NCBI RefSeq assembly: GCF_914484835.1
Contig: NZ_CAJZAR010000090.1
Location: 143,300 to 207,299 of the forward strand
Length of the DNA stretch: 64,000 bases
Direction: 5' to 3'
DNA from: Paraburkholderia tropica
Lineage (GTDB): Bacteria > Pseudomonadota > Gammaproteobacteria > Burkholderiales > Burkholderiaceae
Within the stretch, counting starts at the first letter, position 1; each line of letters starts with the position of its first letter. A model generated the notes under the pieces. That model saw only the letters and a list, made by a program, of their open reading frames with translations. It was not told the DNA's origin and did no database searches. The translations under genes were made by a program, and so were the position numbers. This document shows positions 42,281 through 51,628 of this stretch, piece after piece.

Positions 42281-44722
42281 TTAGTTGCGCACCGGCTTGC
42301 CGGTTTGCAGCATGCCCATGATGCGTTCCTGCGTCTTCTGCGTGCCGAGCAGATCGACGAACGCGCGGCGCTCGAGCGTGAGCAGCCATTCTTCGTCGAC
42401 CAGGCTGCCCGCTTCGACGTCGCCGCCGCACACGGCTTCAGCAATCCGCCCCGCGATCAGGTAATCGTGGTCGCTGATAAAGCGGCCGTCGCGCATGTTG
42501 ACGAGCGAGGCCTTGATGGTCGAGATCGCCGAGCGGCCCGCGACCGGAATCTGCTTCGCGCGCAGCGGCGCACGATAACCGGACGCGCTCAGTGCGCGCG
42601 CTTCCTTCTTCGCCGTGTCGAGCAGCTCGAACACGTTGAAGACGATCGTGTCCGACGGCTTCAGATAGCCCATCGTGCGCGCTTCGAGCGCCGAGCCCGA
42701 GACCTTGGCCATCGCCGCGTTCTCGAACGACTTCTGCAGGAAACGCAGCAGATCGCTCGGCACGGCGCCGATCGACGCCGCGCCTTCGGCTGCGCGAATC
42801 GCCGCTTCCTTCAGGCCGCCGCCCGCGGGCACGAGGCCCACGCCCACTTCGACGAGACCGACATAGCTCTCGATGTGCGCGACGCGCTTCGCGCTGTGCA
42901 GCATGATTTCGCAGCCGCCGCCGAGCGCGATGCCCGACACCGCCGCCACGACCGGCACGTTCGCGTACTTCACGCGCAGCATCGTGTCCTGGAACTTCTT
43001 CACGAACGGCTCGATGCCCTTCGCGCCGCCCATCATGAAGGCGGGCATGGCTTCTTCGAGGTTCGCGCCCGCCGAGAACGGGCCGCCCGGCGCGCCGAGC
43101 TTCAGCGACGTCGGTTGCCAGATCACGACGCCCTTGTAGCCGTCTTCGGCGATCTCGATGGCCTTCACGAGCGAATCCAGCACGCCCGGACCCATCGTGT
43201 TCATCTTGCTCTTGTACGAGACGATCACGACGTCGTCTTCGCCCGCGCGGTCGTCGACCCACGCGCGCAGATGCTCGTTCTCGAACAGCGTCTTGCCGAA
43301 ACTCTTCGGATCGCGCGCGTTCGATTCGCCGAACAGCGCCGCGCGGAACACCTGACGCTCGTAGACCGGCAGATCCGAGCGCGGCACGAAGCGCGCTTCA
43401 GCCGGCGACCACGAGCCGTCGGCGCCATGCACGCCGCCGTTGTTCGCGACCGCGCCTTCGAACACCCAGGCGGGCAGCGGCGCGCTCGACAGCGTCTTGC
43501 CCGCGTCGATGTCTTCCTTCACCCATTCGGCGACCTGCTTCCAGCCCGCAGCCTGCCAGCCTTCGAACGGACCTTCGTTCCAGCCGAAGCCCCAGCGGAT
43601 CGCCAGATCGACATCGCGCGCGTTGTCGGCGATCGATTGCAGATGCACGCCGATGTAATGGAACACGTCGCGGAAGATCGACCACAGGAACTGAGCCTGC
43701 GGATGCTCCGATTCGCGCAGCAGCTTCAGACGCTCCGCGGGCGGACGCTTGAGGATGCGGCCCACGAGTTCGTCGGCCTTCGCGCCGCCGTCCACGTACT
43801 CGCCGGTCTTGCCGTCGAGCACCTTGATCGCCTTGCCTTCCTTGCGATAGAAACCGCCGCCCGTCTTCTGGCCGAGCGCGCCCTTCGCGACCAGACCCGC
43901 CAGCACGGCCGGCGTCTCGTAGACCGGGAAGAACGGATCGTCCTTGAGGTTGTCCTGCATCGTCTTGATGACGTGCGCCATCGTGTCGAGGCCCACAACG
44001 TCAGCCGTGCGGAAGGTCGCCGACTTCGCGCGGCCCAGACGGCTGCCCGTGAGATCGTCGACTTCGTCGAAACGCAGACCGAACTTCTGTGCTTCCGCGA
44101 TCACCGCGAGAATCGAGAAGATGCCGACGCGGTTCGCGATGAAGTTCGGCGTGTCCTTCGCGCGCACCACGCCCTTGCCCACGACGCTCGTGAGGAACGA
44201 TTCGAGCTGGTCGAGAATCTCCGGCTGCGTCTGCGCGGTCGGGATCAGCTCGACCAGGTGCATGTAGCGCGGCGGATTGAAGAAGTGCACGCCGCAGAAG
44301 CGCGCCTTGAGGTTGTCGTCGAAACCTTGCGACAGTTCCGTGATCGACAGACCCGAGGTATTCGTGGCGAAAATCGCCTTCGGGCCGATGTGCGGCGCGA
44401 CCTTCTTGTAGAGGTCGTGCTTCCAGTCCATGCGCTCGGCGATCGCCTCGATCACCACGTCGCATTCCGCGAGCTTCGCGATGTCGTCTTCGTAGTTCGC
44501 GGGCGTGATGTACTGCGCGTCGTCCTTCACGCCGAACGGCGCGGGCGAGAGCTTCTTCAGCGTCTCGATGGCTTTGAGCGCGATGGCGTTCTTCGGGCCT
44601 TCCTTCGCGGGCAGATCGAACAGCAGCACGGGCACGCGGGCGTTGATCAGGTGCGCGGCGATCTGCGCGCCCATCACGCCGGCGCCGAGCACGGCCACCT
44701 TGCGAATATTAAGATTGCTCAC
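42281..44722 (-). CDS. 3-hydroxyacyl-CoA dehydrogenase / enoyl-CoA hydratase (FadN type)
   Basis: 813 residues. The dehydrogenase domain comes first (NAD motif VAVLGAGVMGAQIAAHLI near residue 9; HFFNPPRYMHLVELIPT; KDTPNFIANRVGIFS) and a crotonase-like domain follows from about residue 500 (VVIWQPTSLKLGAPGGPFSA, VSGIALGGGCEIMLHSAKR). This domain order is the reverse of E. coli FadB/FadJ and matches Bacillus FadN. GTG at 44722 has a near-perfect GGAGG upstream. It works with the flanking thiolase and acyl-CoA dehydrogenase in fatty acid degradation. A 12-bp perfect stem-loop separates it from the upstream gene. Confidence 0.92.
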   Translation of the reverse strand: MSNLNIRKVAVLGAGVMGAQIAAHLINARVPVLLFDLPAKEGPKNAIALKAIETLKKLSPAPFGVKDDAQYITPANYEDDIAKLAECDVVIEAIAERMDWKHDLYKKVAPHIGPKAIFATNTSGLSITELSQGFDDNLKARFCGVHFFNPPRYMHLVELIPTAQTQPEILDQLESFLTSVVGKGVVRAKDTPNFIANRVGIFSILAVIAEAQKFGLRFDEVDDLTGSRLGRAKSATFRTADVVGLDTMAHVIKTMQDNLKDDPFFPVYETPAVLAGLVAKGALGQKTGGGFYRKEGKAIKVLDGKTGEYVDGGAKADELVGRILKRPPAERLKLLRESEHPQAQFLWSIFRDVFHYIGVHLQSIADNARDVDLAIRWGFGWNEGPFEGWQAAGWKQVAEWVKEDIDAGKTLSSAPLPAWVFEGAVANNGGVHGADGSWSPAEARFVPRSDLPVYERQVFRAALFGESNARDPKSFGKTLFENEHLRAWVDDRAGEDDVVIVSYKSKMNTMGPGVLDSLVKAIEIAEDGYKGVVIWQPTSLKLGAPGGPFSAGANLEEAMPAFMMGGAKGIEPFVKKFQDTMLRVKYANVPVVAAVSGIALGGGCEIMLHSAKRVAHIESYVGLVEVGVGLVPAGGGLKEAAIRAAEGAASIGAVPSDLLRFLQKSFENAAMAKVSGSALEARTMGYLKPSDTIVFNVFELLDTAKKEARALSASGYRAPLRAKQIPVAGRSAISTIKASLVNMRDGRFISDHDYLIAGRIAEAVCGGDVEAGSLVDEEWLLTLERRAFVDLLGTQKTQERIMGMLQTGKPVRN

Positions 44723-44850
44723 GTTGTTCCTCCAGCGGATATGCAATGTCGAGCGGATAGGAGATGTTTCGCGGCGCGAACCGGTGTGTCGTTTTTCTGG
44801 CCGGTGCGCCGCTTGAGAGATTCGGTGATGCGATTGGGTGATTCGAAGTC

Positions 44851-44887
44851 GCGTGATGCGCCCGCGTGAAGACGCGGCGCATCACGC
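44851..44887 (-). other. Intra-operon stem-loop after the acyl-CoA dehydrogenase gene
   Basis: Perfect 12-bp arms (44851-44862 and 44876-44887) with a 13-base loop start seven bases after the stop at 44894. There is no T-run. It is likely an mRNA-stabilising or attenuating hairpin rather than a full terminator. Confidence 0.6.
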
Positions 44888-44893
44888 AAGCGC

Positions 44894-46681
44894 TTAGAAC
44901 AGCGCTTCGTCGACTTCCATCAGCGTCTTCGAACCCGCGCGTGCCTGGCGGATCGAGGTCGCCGTTTCGGGCAGCAGCTTCGCGAAATAGAAGCGCGCCG
45001 TGGCCAGCTTCGACTTGTAGAACGGATCGCCCGAGCTTTCCTTGTCGAGCGCGATGCGCGCCATGCGCGCCCAGAAGTACGCGAACACCAGATGGCCCGC
45101 CGTGCGCAGATACGGCACGGCGGCCGCGCCCACTTCGTCCGGGTTCTGCATGGCCTTCATGCCGATTTCCATCGTGAGCTTCTGCATCTTGTCGCCGATG
45201 TCGGCGAGCGGATTCACGAACTCCTGCATCTCCGTCTTGATGCCTTCGGCTTCGACGAATTCCGTCACGAGCTTGCCGAACTTCTTGAGCTTCGCGCCCA
45301 TGTCGCCGAGCACCTTGCGGCCCAACAGGTCGAGCGACTGGATCGTGTTGGTGCCTTCGTAGATCTGGTTGATCCGCGCGTCGCGCACGTACTGCTCCAT
45401 GCCCCACTCGGAGATGAAGCCGTGGCCGCCGTACACCTGCATGCCGAGGTTGGTGCTCTCGAACGCGTTGTCGGTGAGGAAAGCCTTGATGATCGGCGTG
45501 AGCAGCGCGACGAGATCGCCGGCTTCCTTGCGCTCGGCTTCGTCGGCGTGCGACAGCTCCTTGTCGATGTGCAGCGCCGCCCAGTACGTGAACGCGCGCG
45601 CGCCTTCGGCCCAGGCCTTCTGCGTGAGCAGCATGCGGCGCACGTCGGGATGCACGATGATCGGATCGGCGGCCTTTTCCGGCGCCTTCGGGCCCGTGAG
45701 CGAGCGCATCTGGAGGCGCTCCTTCGCGTACACGAGCGAGTTCTGGTACGCGACTTCCGTGAGGCCCAGACCTTGCATGCCGACGCCCAGACGCGCGGCG
45801 TTCATCATCACGAACATGGCGTTCAAGCCCTTGTTCGGTTCGCCGACGAGCCAGCCCGTCGCGCCGTCCAGGTTCATCACGCAGGTGGAGTTGCCGTGAA
45901 TGCCCATCTTGTGTTCGATCGAGCCGCACTTGATGCCGTTGCGCTCGCCCACGTCGCCCGAGGCCGTGGGGATGAACTTCGGCACGACGAAGAGCGAGAT
46001 GCCCTTGGTGCCTTGCGGGGCGTCCGGCAGTCGCGCGAGCACGAGGTGGATGATGTTCTCCGCCATGTCGTGCTCACCGCTCGAGATGAAGATCTTCGTG
46101 CCGGTGATTGCGTAGGAGCCGTCGCTGTTCGGTTCGGCCCTGGTGCGCAGGATGCCGAGGTCGGTGCCGCAGTGCGGCTCGGTCAGACACATCGTGCCGG
46201 TCCACACGCCTTCGACGAGCTTCGGCAGATAGGCCTTCTGCAGTTCGGGCGTGCCGTGCGCGTGCAGACATTCGTAGGCGCCGTGCGAGAGACCCGGATA
46301 CATGGTCCACGCCTGGTTCGCCGAGTTGAGCATTTCGTAGAGCGCGTTGTTCACGAACGCGGGCAGGCCCTGGCCGCCGTAGTCGGGATCGCAGCCCAGC
46401 GCGGGCCAGCCGGCCTCGACGTATTGCTTGTACGCTTCCTTGAAACCAGTGGGCGTGGTGACGACGCCGTCGCCGGCGTACGTGCAGCCTTCGCGATCGC
46501 CGACCTGGTTCAGCGGAAACAGCACCTCCGAGCAGAACTTGCCCGCTTCTTCGAGCACCTGGTTGATGGTGTCGGCATCGAGGTCGGCGTGCTTCGGCAT
46601 CTGCTTGACTTCGCCTTCCACGTTCAGCAGTTCGTGCAGCACGAATTGCATGTCACGCAGCGGCGCGGTGTACTGTCCCAT
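44894..46681 (-). CDS. Acyl-CoA dehydrogenase with C-terminal extension (FadE5-like)
   Basis: 595 residues, longer than the 380-residue classical enzymes. It catalyses the first, FAD-dependent step of beta-oxidation. TGTMCLTEPHCGTDLGILRT and ITGTKIFISSGEHDM are the flavin and substrate blocks; GMQVYGGHGFISEWGMEQYV with RDARINQIYEGTNTIQ is the FAD-binding C-terminal block, with the catalytic Glu in YEGTNTIQ. The extra domain (about residues 465-595) is typical of this subfamily in Burkholderia and Pseudomonas. GGGAG precedes the ATG. It follows tetR after 72 bases and leads the fad genes. Confidence 0.93.
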   Translation of the reverse strand: MGQYTAPLRDMQFVLHELLNVEGEVKQMPKHADLDADTINQVLEEAGKFCSEVLFPLNQVGDREGCTYAGDGVVTTPTGFKEAYKQYVEAGWPALGCDPDYGGQGLPAFVNNALYEMLNSANQAWTMYPGLSHGAYECLHAHGTPELQKAYLPKLVEGVWTGTMCLTEPHCGTDLGILRTRAEPNSDGSYAITGTKIFISSGEHDMAENIIHLVLARLPDAPQGTKGISLFVVPKFIPTASGDVGERNGIKCGSIEHKMGIHGNSTCVMNLDGATGWLVGEPNKGLNAMFVMMNAARLGVGMQGLGLTEVAYQNSLVYAKERLQMRSLTGPKAPEKAADPIIVHPDVRRMLLTQKAWAEGARAFTYWAALHIDKELSHADEAERKEAGDLVALLTPIIKAFLTDNAFESTNLGMQVYGGHGFISEWGMEQYVRDARINQIYEGTNTIQSLDLLGRKVLGDMGAKLKKFGKLVTEFVEAEGIKTEMQEFVNPLADIGDKMQKLTMEIGMKAMQNPDEVGAAAVPYLRTAGHLVFAYFWARMARIALDKESSGDPFYKSKLATARFYFAKLLPETATSIRQARAGSKTLMEVDEALF

Positions 46682-46753
46682 GTTTTTCTCCCTTGATAGA
46701 GCCTTAGAGTGTCGGGCTTTCGCGTACCGCCGCGGCGCTGTGCGCGGGGTGGG

Positions 46754-47353
46754 CTACTGGCTGACGCTCTGATACGAAACAATCAGTTTTTCGAACGCGG
46801 CCCACGTATGGTCGACTGCGTCCGGCAAGTGCAGGAAACGGCCGTCATGATGCAGACCCAGCGTTACGCTATACAGTTCGAACAACATCAGCGCGGGATC
46901 GGTGTCCCGTCGCAGATGCCCCTCCTCGATCGCCTGCGAAATGGCGCGCAGCAATGCCGCCCGCCACATCGTCACGCTCGCCACCAGCTGCTCGCGCACC
47001 TGGCTGTCCGCGCGGTCGTCGTACTCCACCGCGCCGCTGATGTAGATGCAGCCGGTCGTGACTTCGTGGATGCGCTTCTCGAACCATCGCGACAGCATCG
47101 CACGCAGACGGGGCAAACCACGCGGTTCGCGCAAACTCGGAAAGAAGACTTCTTCCTCGAATCTGCGGTGGTACTCGCGCACGACTTCGACCTGGAGATC
47201 TTCGCGCGAACCGAAGTGCGCGAAAACGCCGCTCTTGCTCATCTGCATGCGCTCGGCCAGCAAGCCGATCGTCAGGCCTTCCAGGCCGTCGCGGCTCGCG
47301 AGGTCGAGTGCTGCATCCAGAATGGCGGCGCGGGTCTGTTCGCCTTTTCGCAT
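46754..47353 (-). CDS. TetR family transcriptional regulator of the fad locus
   Basis: 199 residues. The HTH (GLTIGLLAERMQMSKSGVFA) is at about residues 26-45 with HFGSREDLQ following, and the C-terminal ligand domain contains GCIYISGAVEYDDR and MLFELYSVTLGLHHDGRFL. It is transcribed together with the acyl-CoA dehydrogenase, FadN-type and thiolase genes, so it is probably an acyl-CoA-responsive repressor of beta-oxidation. The palindrome about 120 bases upstream is a candidate autoregulatory operator. Confidence 0.87.
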   Translation of the reverse strand: MRKGEQTRAAILDAALDLASRDGLEGLTIGLLAERMQMSKSGVFAHFGSREDLQVEVVREYHRRFEEEVFFPSLREPRGLPRLRAMLSRWFEKRIHEVTTGCIYISGAVEYDDRADSQVREQLVASVTMWRAALLRAISQAIEEGHLRRDTDPALMLFELYSVTLGLHHDGRFLHLPDAVDHTWAAFEKLIVSYQSVSQ

Positions 47354-47474
47354 AGCTTTATTTACCGTAACGATGTGGCCGCGATGTGGGCTTTAACTGC
47401 TCGCATCTGGGCCGGAATTAAATCGAACGGCCGTACTATTGTTGAGGACAGCCGTCCGTGAAACAAGGACTTTA

Positions 47475-47492
47475 TTAGAAACCGATTTCTAA
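47475..47492. promoter_or_regulatory. Perfect 18-bp palindrome upstream of tetR, candidate operator
   Basis: TTAGAAA-CCGA-TTTCTAA is a perfect 7-bp inverted repeat in the gap between tetR and the cls-like gene. TetR-family operators often have this size and symmetry. It lies in an AT-richer stretch containing promoter-like sequence (TAATAA on the minus strand). Binding is inferred from position. Confidence 0.45.
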
Positions 47493-47624
47493 CCGGTACT
47501 CTAATTTTCGGGCTTCGCGCGCCGCGCACAAGGGAACATTTCTCGATTGCAAGCGGGGCGATTCATGTGGCAGGCAAGCGGCTTGCGCTGCGGCGCCGGC
47601 GCTGCCCGCAGCGGGTCGCGCGGC

Positions 47625-49085
47625 CTAGTCATAGCCGCCCACGGTGAGCATCTTCATGACCACGCGATACGAGTTCCAGGCGAGCCAGTTCACCGCGCGC
47701 ACGTGCCAGGGCCGCGCCTCGTAGCGCGCGCGGTCGATGCGCGGGGATTCGTCGAAGGCGCTCAGGATCTCGCCGCGCAACTGCTCGATCTGCGGATGCA
47801 GCACGAGCAGCACGTTGGCCTCGTTGTTGAGCACGAGGCTCAGCGCGTCGAGATTCGACGACCCCACCGTGCCCCAGTTCGAATCGACCACGGCCACCTT
47901 GCCGTGCAGCATGGTCTTTTCGTATTCGGCGATCTGCACGCCCGCGCTCAGCAACTGGTGATAGAGAAACGGCGTGCCGTAGTCGAGCACCTTGAACTCT
48001 TTTCGTCCGATCAACAGCTTGACCGTGACGCCGCGCGTGGCCGCTTCCACGAGCGCGCGGCGCAGCCGCCGCCCGGGCATGAAGTAGGGATTGGCGAGCA
48101 GCACTTCCTTGCGCGCCTCGCCGATGGCGTCGAGATAGGCCTTCTCGATCGCGCGCCGGTTCACCACGTTGTCGCGCGCGACGAAGGCCACGCAGGGCAC
48201 GCGCGCCGTGCGCGGATCGGGCACGCCCGCGCGCAGACGCTCGCGCAGCCGCGCGATGATGCGCTGTGCGCGGCTCGTGCGCACCACGGGCGCCAGTTCG
48301 CGCAGCACTTCGTTGACCGCCTTGGCAGGCTGCATGACCGTGTGGCCCGTGGGATGCGGCGCCATGTATCCGGCGCTCGCGGGCACGCCCGGCGACAGCG
48401 GCGGCTGACCGCCCGGCAGCACCGGCGCGCCAAGCGGCGGACGATGGCCGAGCCGGATGCGCCGCCACTGCAGCTCGATGGCCTCACGCACGTCCACGAC
48501 CACGGGACCGGCCAGCTCGAGCGCGAAATCCCAGCGCGCGAACGGCAGCGGCTTGCCGTCGTTTTCCATGTCGTCGACGATGTTGATGCCGCCGCAATAC
48601 GCGTACTGATCGTCGATCACGGCGAGCTTGCGGTGCGTGCGCGAAAAGCCGAAGCGCCCGAAGATATGCGGGTTGTAGACGCGATGCTCGATGCCCGCCG
48701 CGGGCCACGCATCGAACAGCGCGAGGTGCGGCGAGCCGATGCCGTCGGTGATCACGCGCACGCGCACGCCGCGGCGCGCCGCGCGCATCAGCGCCTCGGA
48801 CACGGCCTGGCCGATCGTGTCGCTGCAAAAGATATAGGTTTCGAGCGCGACATCGCGCTGGGCCGCGTCGATGCGCTCGATCATCGCCCCGAACAGCCCC
48901 TCGCCCGAGTGGAACAGGCGCACGTCGTTGCCGCTCGTGAAGCGGTAGCGCGAGCGATAGCGCTTGCCGAGCAGCGCCTCGCGCAGCCGCATGACGCGGC
49001 GCGGTTCGATCCCCGAATCCAGATCGCCCGGATCGTCGCCGGGCTGGCCGGAACGACCGGAATCGGCGCGGCGCGTATCGCTCAC
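47625..49085 (-). CDS. Phospholipase D-like cardiolipin synthase (ClsB type)
   Basis: 486 residues with two HKD motifs: HRKLAVIDDQYAYCGGIN (first) and LHGKVAVVDSNWGTVGSSNL (second). Such enzymes join phosphatidylglycerol (or PG and PE) into cardiolipin at the inner membrane. There are no strong N-terminal membrane helices, as in ClsB. A Gly/Pro-rich insertion (about residues 240-280) separates the halves. GTG 49085 overlaps the nudB stop as GTGA and has GGAG nine bases upstream, so translation is coupled. Substrate preference is not visible. Confidence 0.88.
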   Translation of the reverse strand: MSDTRRADSGRSGQPGDDPGDLDSGIEPRRVMRLREALLGKRYRSRYRFTSGNDVRLFHSGEGLFGAMIERIDAAQRDVALETYIFCSDTIGQAVSEALMRAARRGVRVRVITDGIGSPHLALFDAWPAAGIEHRVYNPHIFGRFGFSRTHRKLAVIDDQYAYCGGINIVDDMENDGKPLPFARWDFALELAGPVVVDVREAIELQWRRIRLGHRPPLGAPVLPGGQPPLSPGVPASAGYMAPHPTGHTVMQPAKAVNEVLRELAPVVRTSRAQRIIARLRERLRAGVPDPRTARVPCVAFVARDNVVNRRAIEKAYLDAIGEARKEVLLANPYFMPGRRLRRALVEAATRGVTVKLLIGRKEFKVLDYGTPFLYHQLLSAGVQIAEYEKTMLHGKVAVVDSNWGTVGSSNLDALSLVLNNEANVLLVLHPQIEQLRGEILSAFDESPRIDRARYEARPWHVRAVNWLAWNSYRVVMKMLTVGGYD

Positions 49086-49558
49086 GGCTGCGCTCCGGCC
49101 AGCCGCGCGGGCAGTTGCAGGATGGCCTCGCGATTCGACGACGAAAAGCACTTCGCCGCCGCTTCCTCGTAAGGCAGCCACAGATACGCCGTGTGCTCGC
49201 GCGGCGCGAGCGTGACGGGCGTGCCGTCGGGCACCTGAAGGCTGAACCAGTGCTCGGTGTTGCGCGTCACGCCTTCGGCGTAGCGGTGGCGCCAGACCGG
49301 ATAGATTTCATAGTCGATCTGGTGGCGCCAGTCGAGCAGCGCGGCGGCCGACACGCCGTTCGCGCCCACCGCGATGCCGGTCTCCTCCCCCACTTCCCGC
49401 ACGGCTGTCTCGGCGAGCGGCTCGTCGAGATGGTCCTTCGAGCCCGTGACCGACTGCCAGAAACCGGCGCGGTCGGCGCGCTCGATGATCAGCACGTCGA
49501 GCCGGGGCGTATGGATGACGACCAGGACGGATTCGGGAATCTTCGGCGGCTTCTGCAT
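49082..49558 (-). CDS. nudB: Dihydroneopterin triphosphate diphosphatase
   Basis: 158 residues, Nudix hydrolase. The Nudix box starts at GSKDHLDEPLAETAVREVGE and continues ETGI. NudB removes pyrophosphate from dihydroneopterin triphosphate in folate synthesis. FWQSVTGSKD and the C-terminal WLPYEEAAAKCFSSSNREAI are typical for NudB. It starts at ATG 49558 (MQKPPKIPES); the longer upstream frame is not family-like. It lies downstream of aspS, as in several proteobacteria, beyond an aspS terminator, and overlaps the cls gene. Confidence 0.9.
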   Translation of the reverse strand: MQKPPKIPESVLVVIHTPRLDVLIIERADRAGFWQSVTGSKDHLDEPLAETAVREVGEETGIAVGANGVSAAALLDWRHQIDYEIYPVWRHRYAEGVTRNTEHWFSLQVPDGTPVTLAPREHTAYLWLPYEEAAAKCFSSSNREAILQLPARLAGAQP

Positions 49559-49678
49559 GATGGGGCAAACAAAGGGTGAGGCGACGCACGTGGAGCACGG
49601 CGCGCGAAGCACACGCCGCGCGCGGGGCGCCGCTGCGCAGTGTGCGGCGCGCTTGTGAAAGAATTTAACGCAAAAAGC

Positions 49679-49705
49679 AAAAAAGGCGCACGATGCGCCT
49701 TTTTT
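49679..49705 (-). terminator. Rho-independent terminator of aspS
   Basis: AAAAAAGGCGCA-CGA-TGCGCCTTTTTT is perfectly symmetric (arms 49679-49690 with loop 49691-49693 and 49694-49705). On the minus strand the stem ends in six T and more T-rich sequence, 52 bases after the aspS stop. It can act in both directions. Confidence 0.9.
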
Positions 49706-49756
49706 GTTTGCTGGCAGGACGACGCGCCCAAGCGCGCCGCCTGCGGATCGCGCGGC

Positions 49757-51562
49757 TTACTGCGCCGGCTTCTGCTCGGGCTGACGCAGACGGATGTGCA
49801 GTTCCTTGAGCTGACGCTCGTCCACCGCGCTCGGCGCCTGCGTGAGCAGACACTGTGCGCGTTGCGTCTTCGGGAACGCGATCACGTCGCGGATCGAGTC
49901 GGCGCCGGCCATCATCGTGACGATGCGGTCCAGACCGAACGCGATACCGCCGTGCGGCGGCGCGCCGTATTGCAGCGCGTCCAGCAGGAAGCCGAACTTC
50001 GCACGCGCTTCTTCCGCATTGATCTTGAGCGCGCGGAACACCTTGCTCTGCACGTCTTCCTGATAGATACGGACCGAACCGCCGCCGATTTCCCAGCCGT
50101 TCAGCACCATGTCGTACGCCTTCGCGAGGCAGCGGCCCGGATCCGTTTCGAGGTATTCCAGGTGCTCGTCCTTCGGGCTCGTGAACGGGTGGTGCGCGGC
50201 CACGTAGCGGTTTTCTTCCTCGTCGTATTCGAACATCGGGAAGTCGATCACCCACAGCGGCTTCCAGCCCTTCTCGACCAGACCGTTGGCCTTGCCGAAT
50301 TCCGAATGGCCGACCTTCAGGCGCAGCGCGCCGAGGCTGTCGTTCACGACCTTCGCGCGATCTGCCGCGAAGAAGATGATGTCGCCGTCTTGCGCGCCGG
50401 TGCGCTCCAGGATCGCGGCGATCGACGCGTCGTGCAGGTTCTTGACGATCGGGCTTTGCAGACCGTCACGGCCCTTCGCGACTTCGTTGACCTTGATCCA
50501 CGCGAGACCCTTCGCGCCGTAGATGCGCACGAATTCCGTGTAGCCGTCGATATCGCCACGCGAGAGTTCGGCGCCCTTCGGCACGCGCAGTGCGGCCACG
50601 CGGCCGTCCTTGCTGTTGGCCGGCGTGCTGAACACCTTGAAGTCGACGTCCTTCATGGCGTCGGTCAGTTCGGTGAATTCGAGCTTCACGCGCAGGTCGG
50701 GCTTGTCCGAACCGAAGCGGCTCATGGCTTCCGAGTACGGCATGACCGGGAACTTTGCGTCGAGTTCGACGCCGATCGTTTCCTTGAACACGTGACGCGC
50801 CATGTCTTCGAACAGATCACGGATTTCCTGCTCGCCGAGGAACGACGTTTCGCAGTCGATCTGCGTAAATTCCGGCTGACGGTCGGCACGCAGGTCTTCG
50901 TCGCGGAAGCACTTGACGATCTGGTAGTAGCGATCGAAGTTCGCCACCATCAGCAGCTGCTTGAACAGCTGCGGCGACTGCGGCAGCGCGAAGAACTGGC
51001 CCGGGTTCGTGCGCGACGGCACGAGGTAGTCGCGCGCGCCTTCCGGCGTGCTCTTCGTGAGCATCGGCGTTTCGATGTCGATGAAGCCGAGCGCGTCGAG
51101 ATACTTGCGCACGGCCATCGTCACGCGGTAACGCAGGCGCAGGTTGTGCTGCATCTGCGGACGGCGCAGGTCGAGCACGCGATGCGTGAGACGCGTGGTT
51201 TCCGAGAGGTTGTCGTCGTCGAGCTGGAACGGCGGCGTGACCGACGCGTTCAGCACCACGATTTCGTGGCACAGCACTTCGATCTTGCCGCTCGTGAGGT
51301 TGGCGTTGACCGTGCCCTCGGGACGATTGCGAACGAGACCCTTCACCTGGACGCAGAACTCGTTGCGCACGCCTTCGGCGATCTTGAACATCTCGGCGCG
51401 ATCCGGGTCGCAGACGACCTGGACGAGGCCTTCGCGGTCGCGCAGGTCGATGAAGATGACGCCGCCGTGGTCGCGGCGGCGCTGCACCCATCCGCACAGC
51501 GAAACAGTTTGGCCCAGCAGCTGTTCGGTCACCAGACCGCAGTATTCAGATCTCATCGACAT
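49757..51562 (-). CDS. aspS: Aspartyl-tRNA synthetase
   Basis: 601 residues, the bacterial-type class IIb enzyme. An OB-fold anticodon domain comes first (LCGWVQRRRDHGGVIFIDLR), then the catalytic core with motif II (FRDEDLRADRQPEFTQIDCE), the GAD insertion and motif III (GGIAFGLDRIVTMMAG). The ATG at 51562 gives MSMRSEYCG; a second Met two codons later is an equal candidate. The enzyme may be non-discriminating (Asp/Asn) as is common in betaproteobacteria with GatCAB; sequence inspection cannot settle this. Confidence 0.96.
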   Translation of the reverse strand: MSMRSEYCGLVTEQLLGQTVSLCGWVQRRRDHGGVIFIDLRDREGLVQVVCDPDRAEMFKIAEGVRNEFCVQVKGLVRNRPEGTVNANLTSGKIEVLCHEIVVLNASVTPPFQLDDDNLSETTRLTHRVLDLRRPQMQHNLRLRYRVTMAVRKYLDALGFIDIETPMLTKSTPEGARDYLVPSRTNPGQFFALPQSPQLFKQLLMVANFDRYYQIVKCFRDEDLRADRQPEFTQIDCETSFLGEQEIRDLFEDMARHVFKETIGVELDAKFPVMPYSEAMSRFGSDKPDLRVKLEFTELTDAMKDVDFKVFSTPANSKDGRVAALRVPKGAELSRGDIDGYTEFVRIYGAKGLAWIKVNEVAKGRDGLQSPIVKNLHDASIAAILERTGAQDGDIIFFAADRAKVVNDSLGALRLKVGHSEFGKANGLVEKGWKPLWVIDFPMFEYDEEENRYVAAHHPFTSPKDEHLEYLETDPGRCLAKAYDMVLNGWEIGGGSVRIYQEDVQSKVFRALKINAEEARAKFGFLLDALQYGAPPHGGIAFGLDRIVTMMAGADSIRDVIAFPKTQRAQCLLTQAPSAVDERQLKELHIRLRQPEQKPAQ

Positions 51563-51628
51563 GATGTTCGTCTTTCGTTATGCGTGAATTAAACGGGAAG
51601 CGCGCGCACGGTTGCGGGCGTCCGGTAT

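Noticed and set aside
42218..44869. Plus-strand open frame of 883 codons opposite the FadN-type gene
   Set aside because: Arg/His-rich translation with no motifs; the minus strand encodes an intact two-domain enzyme with a strong ribosome site.
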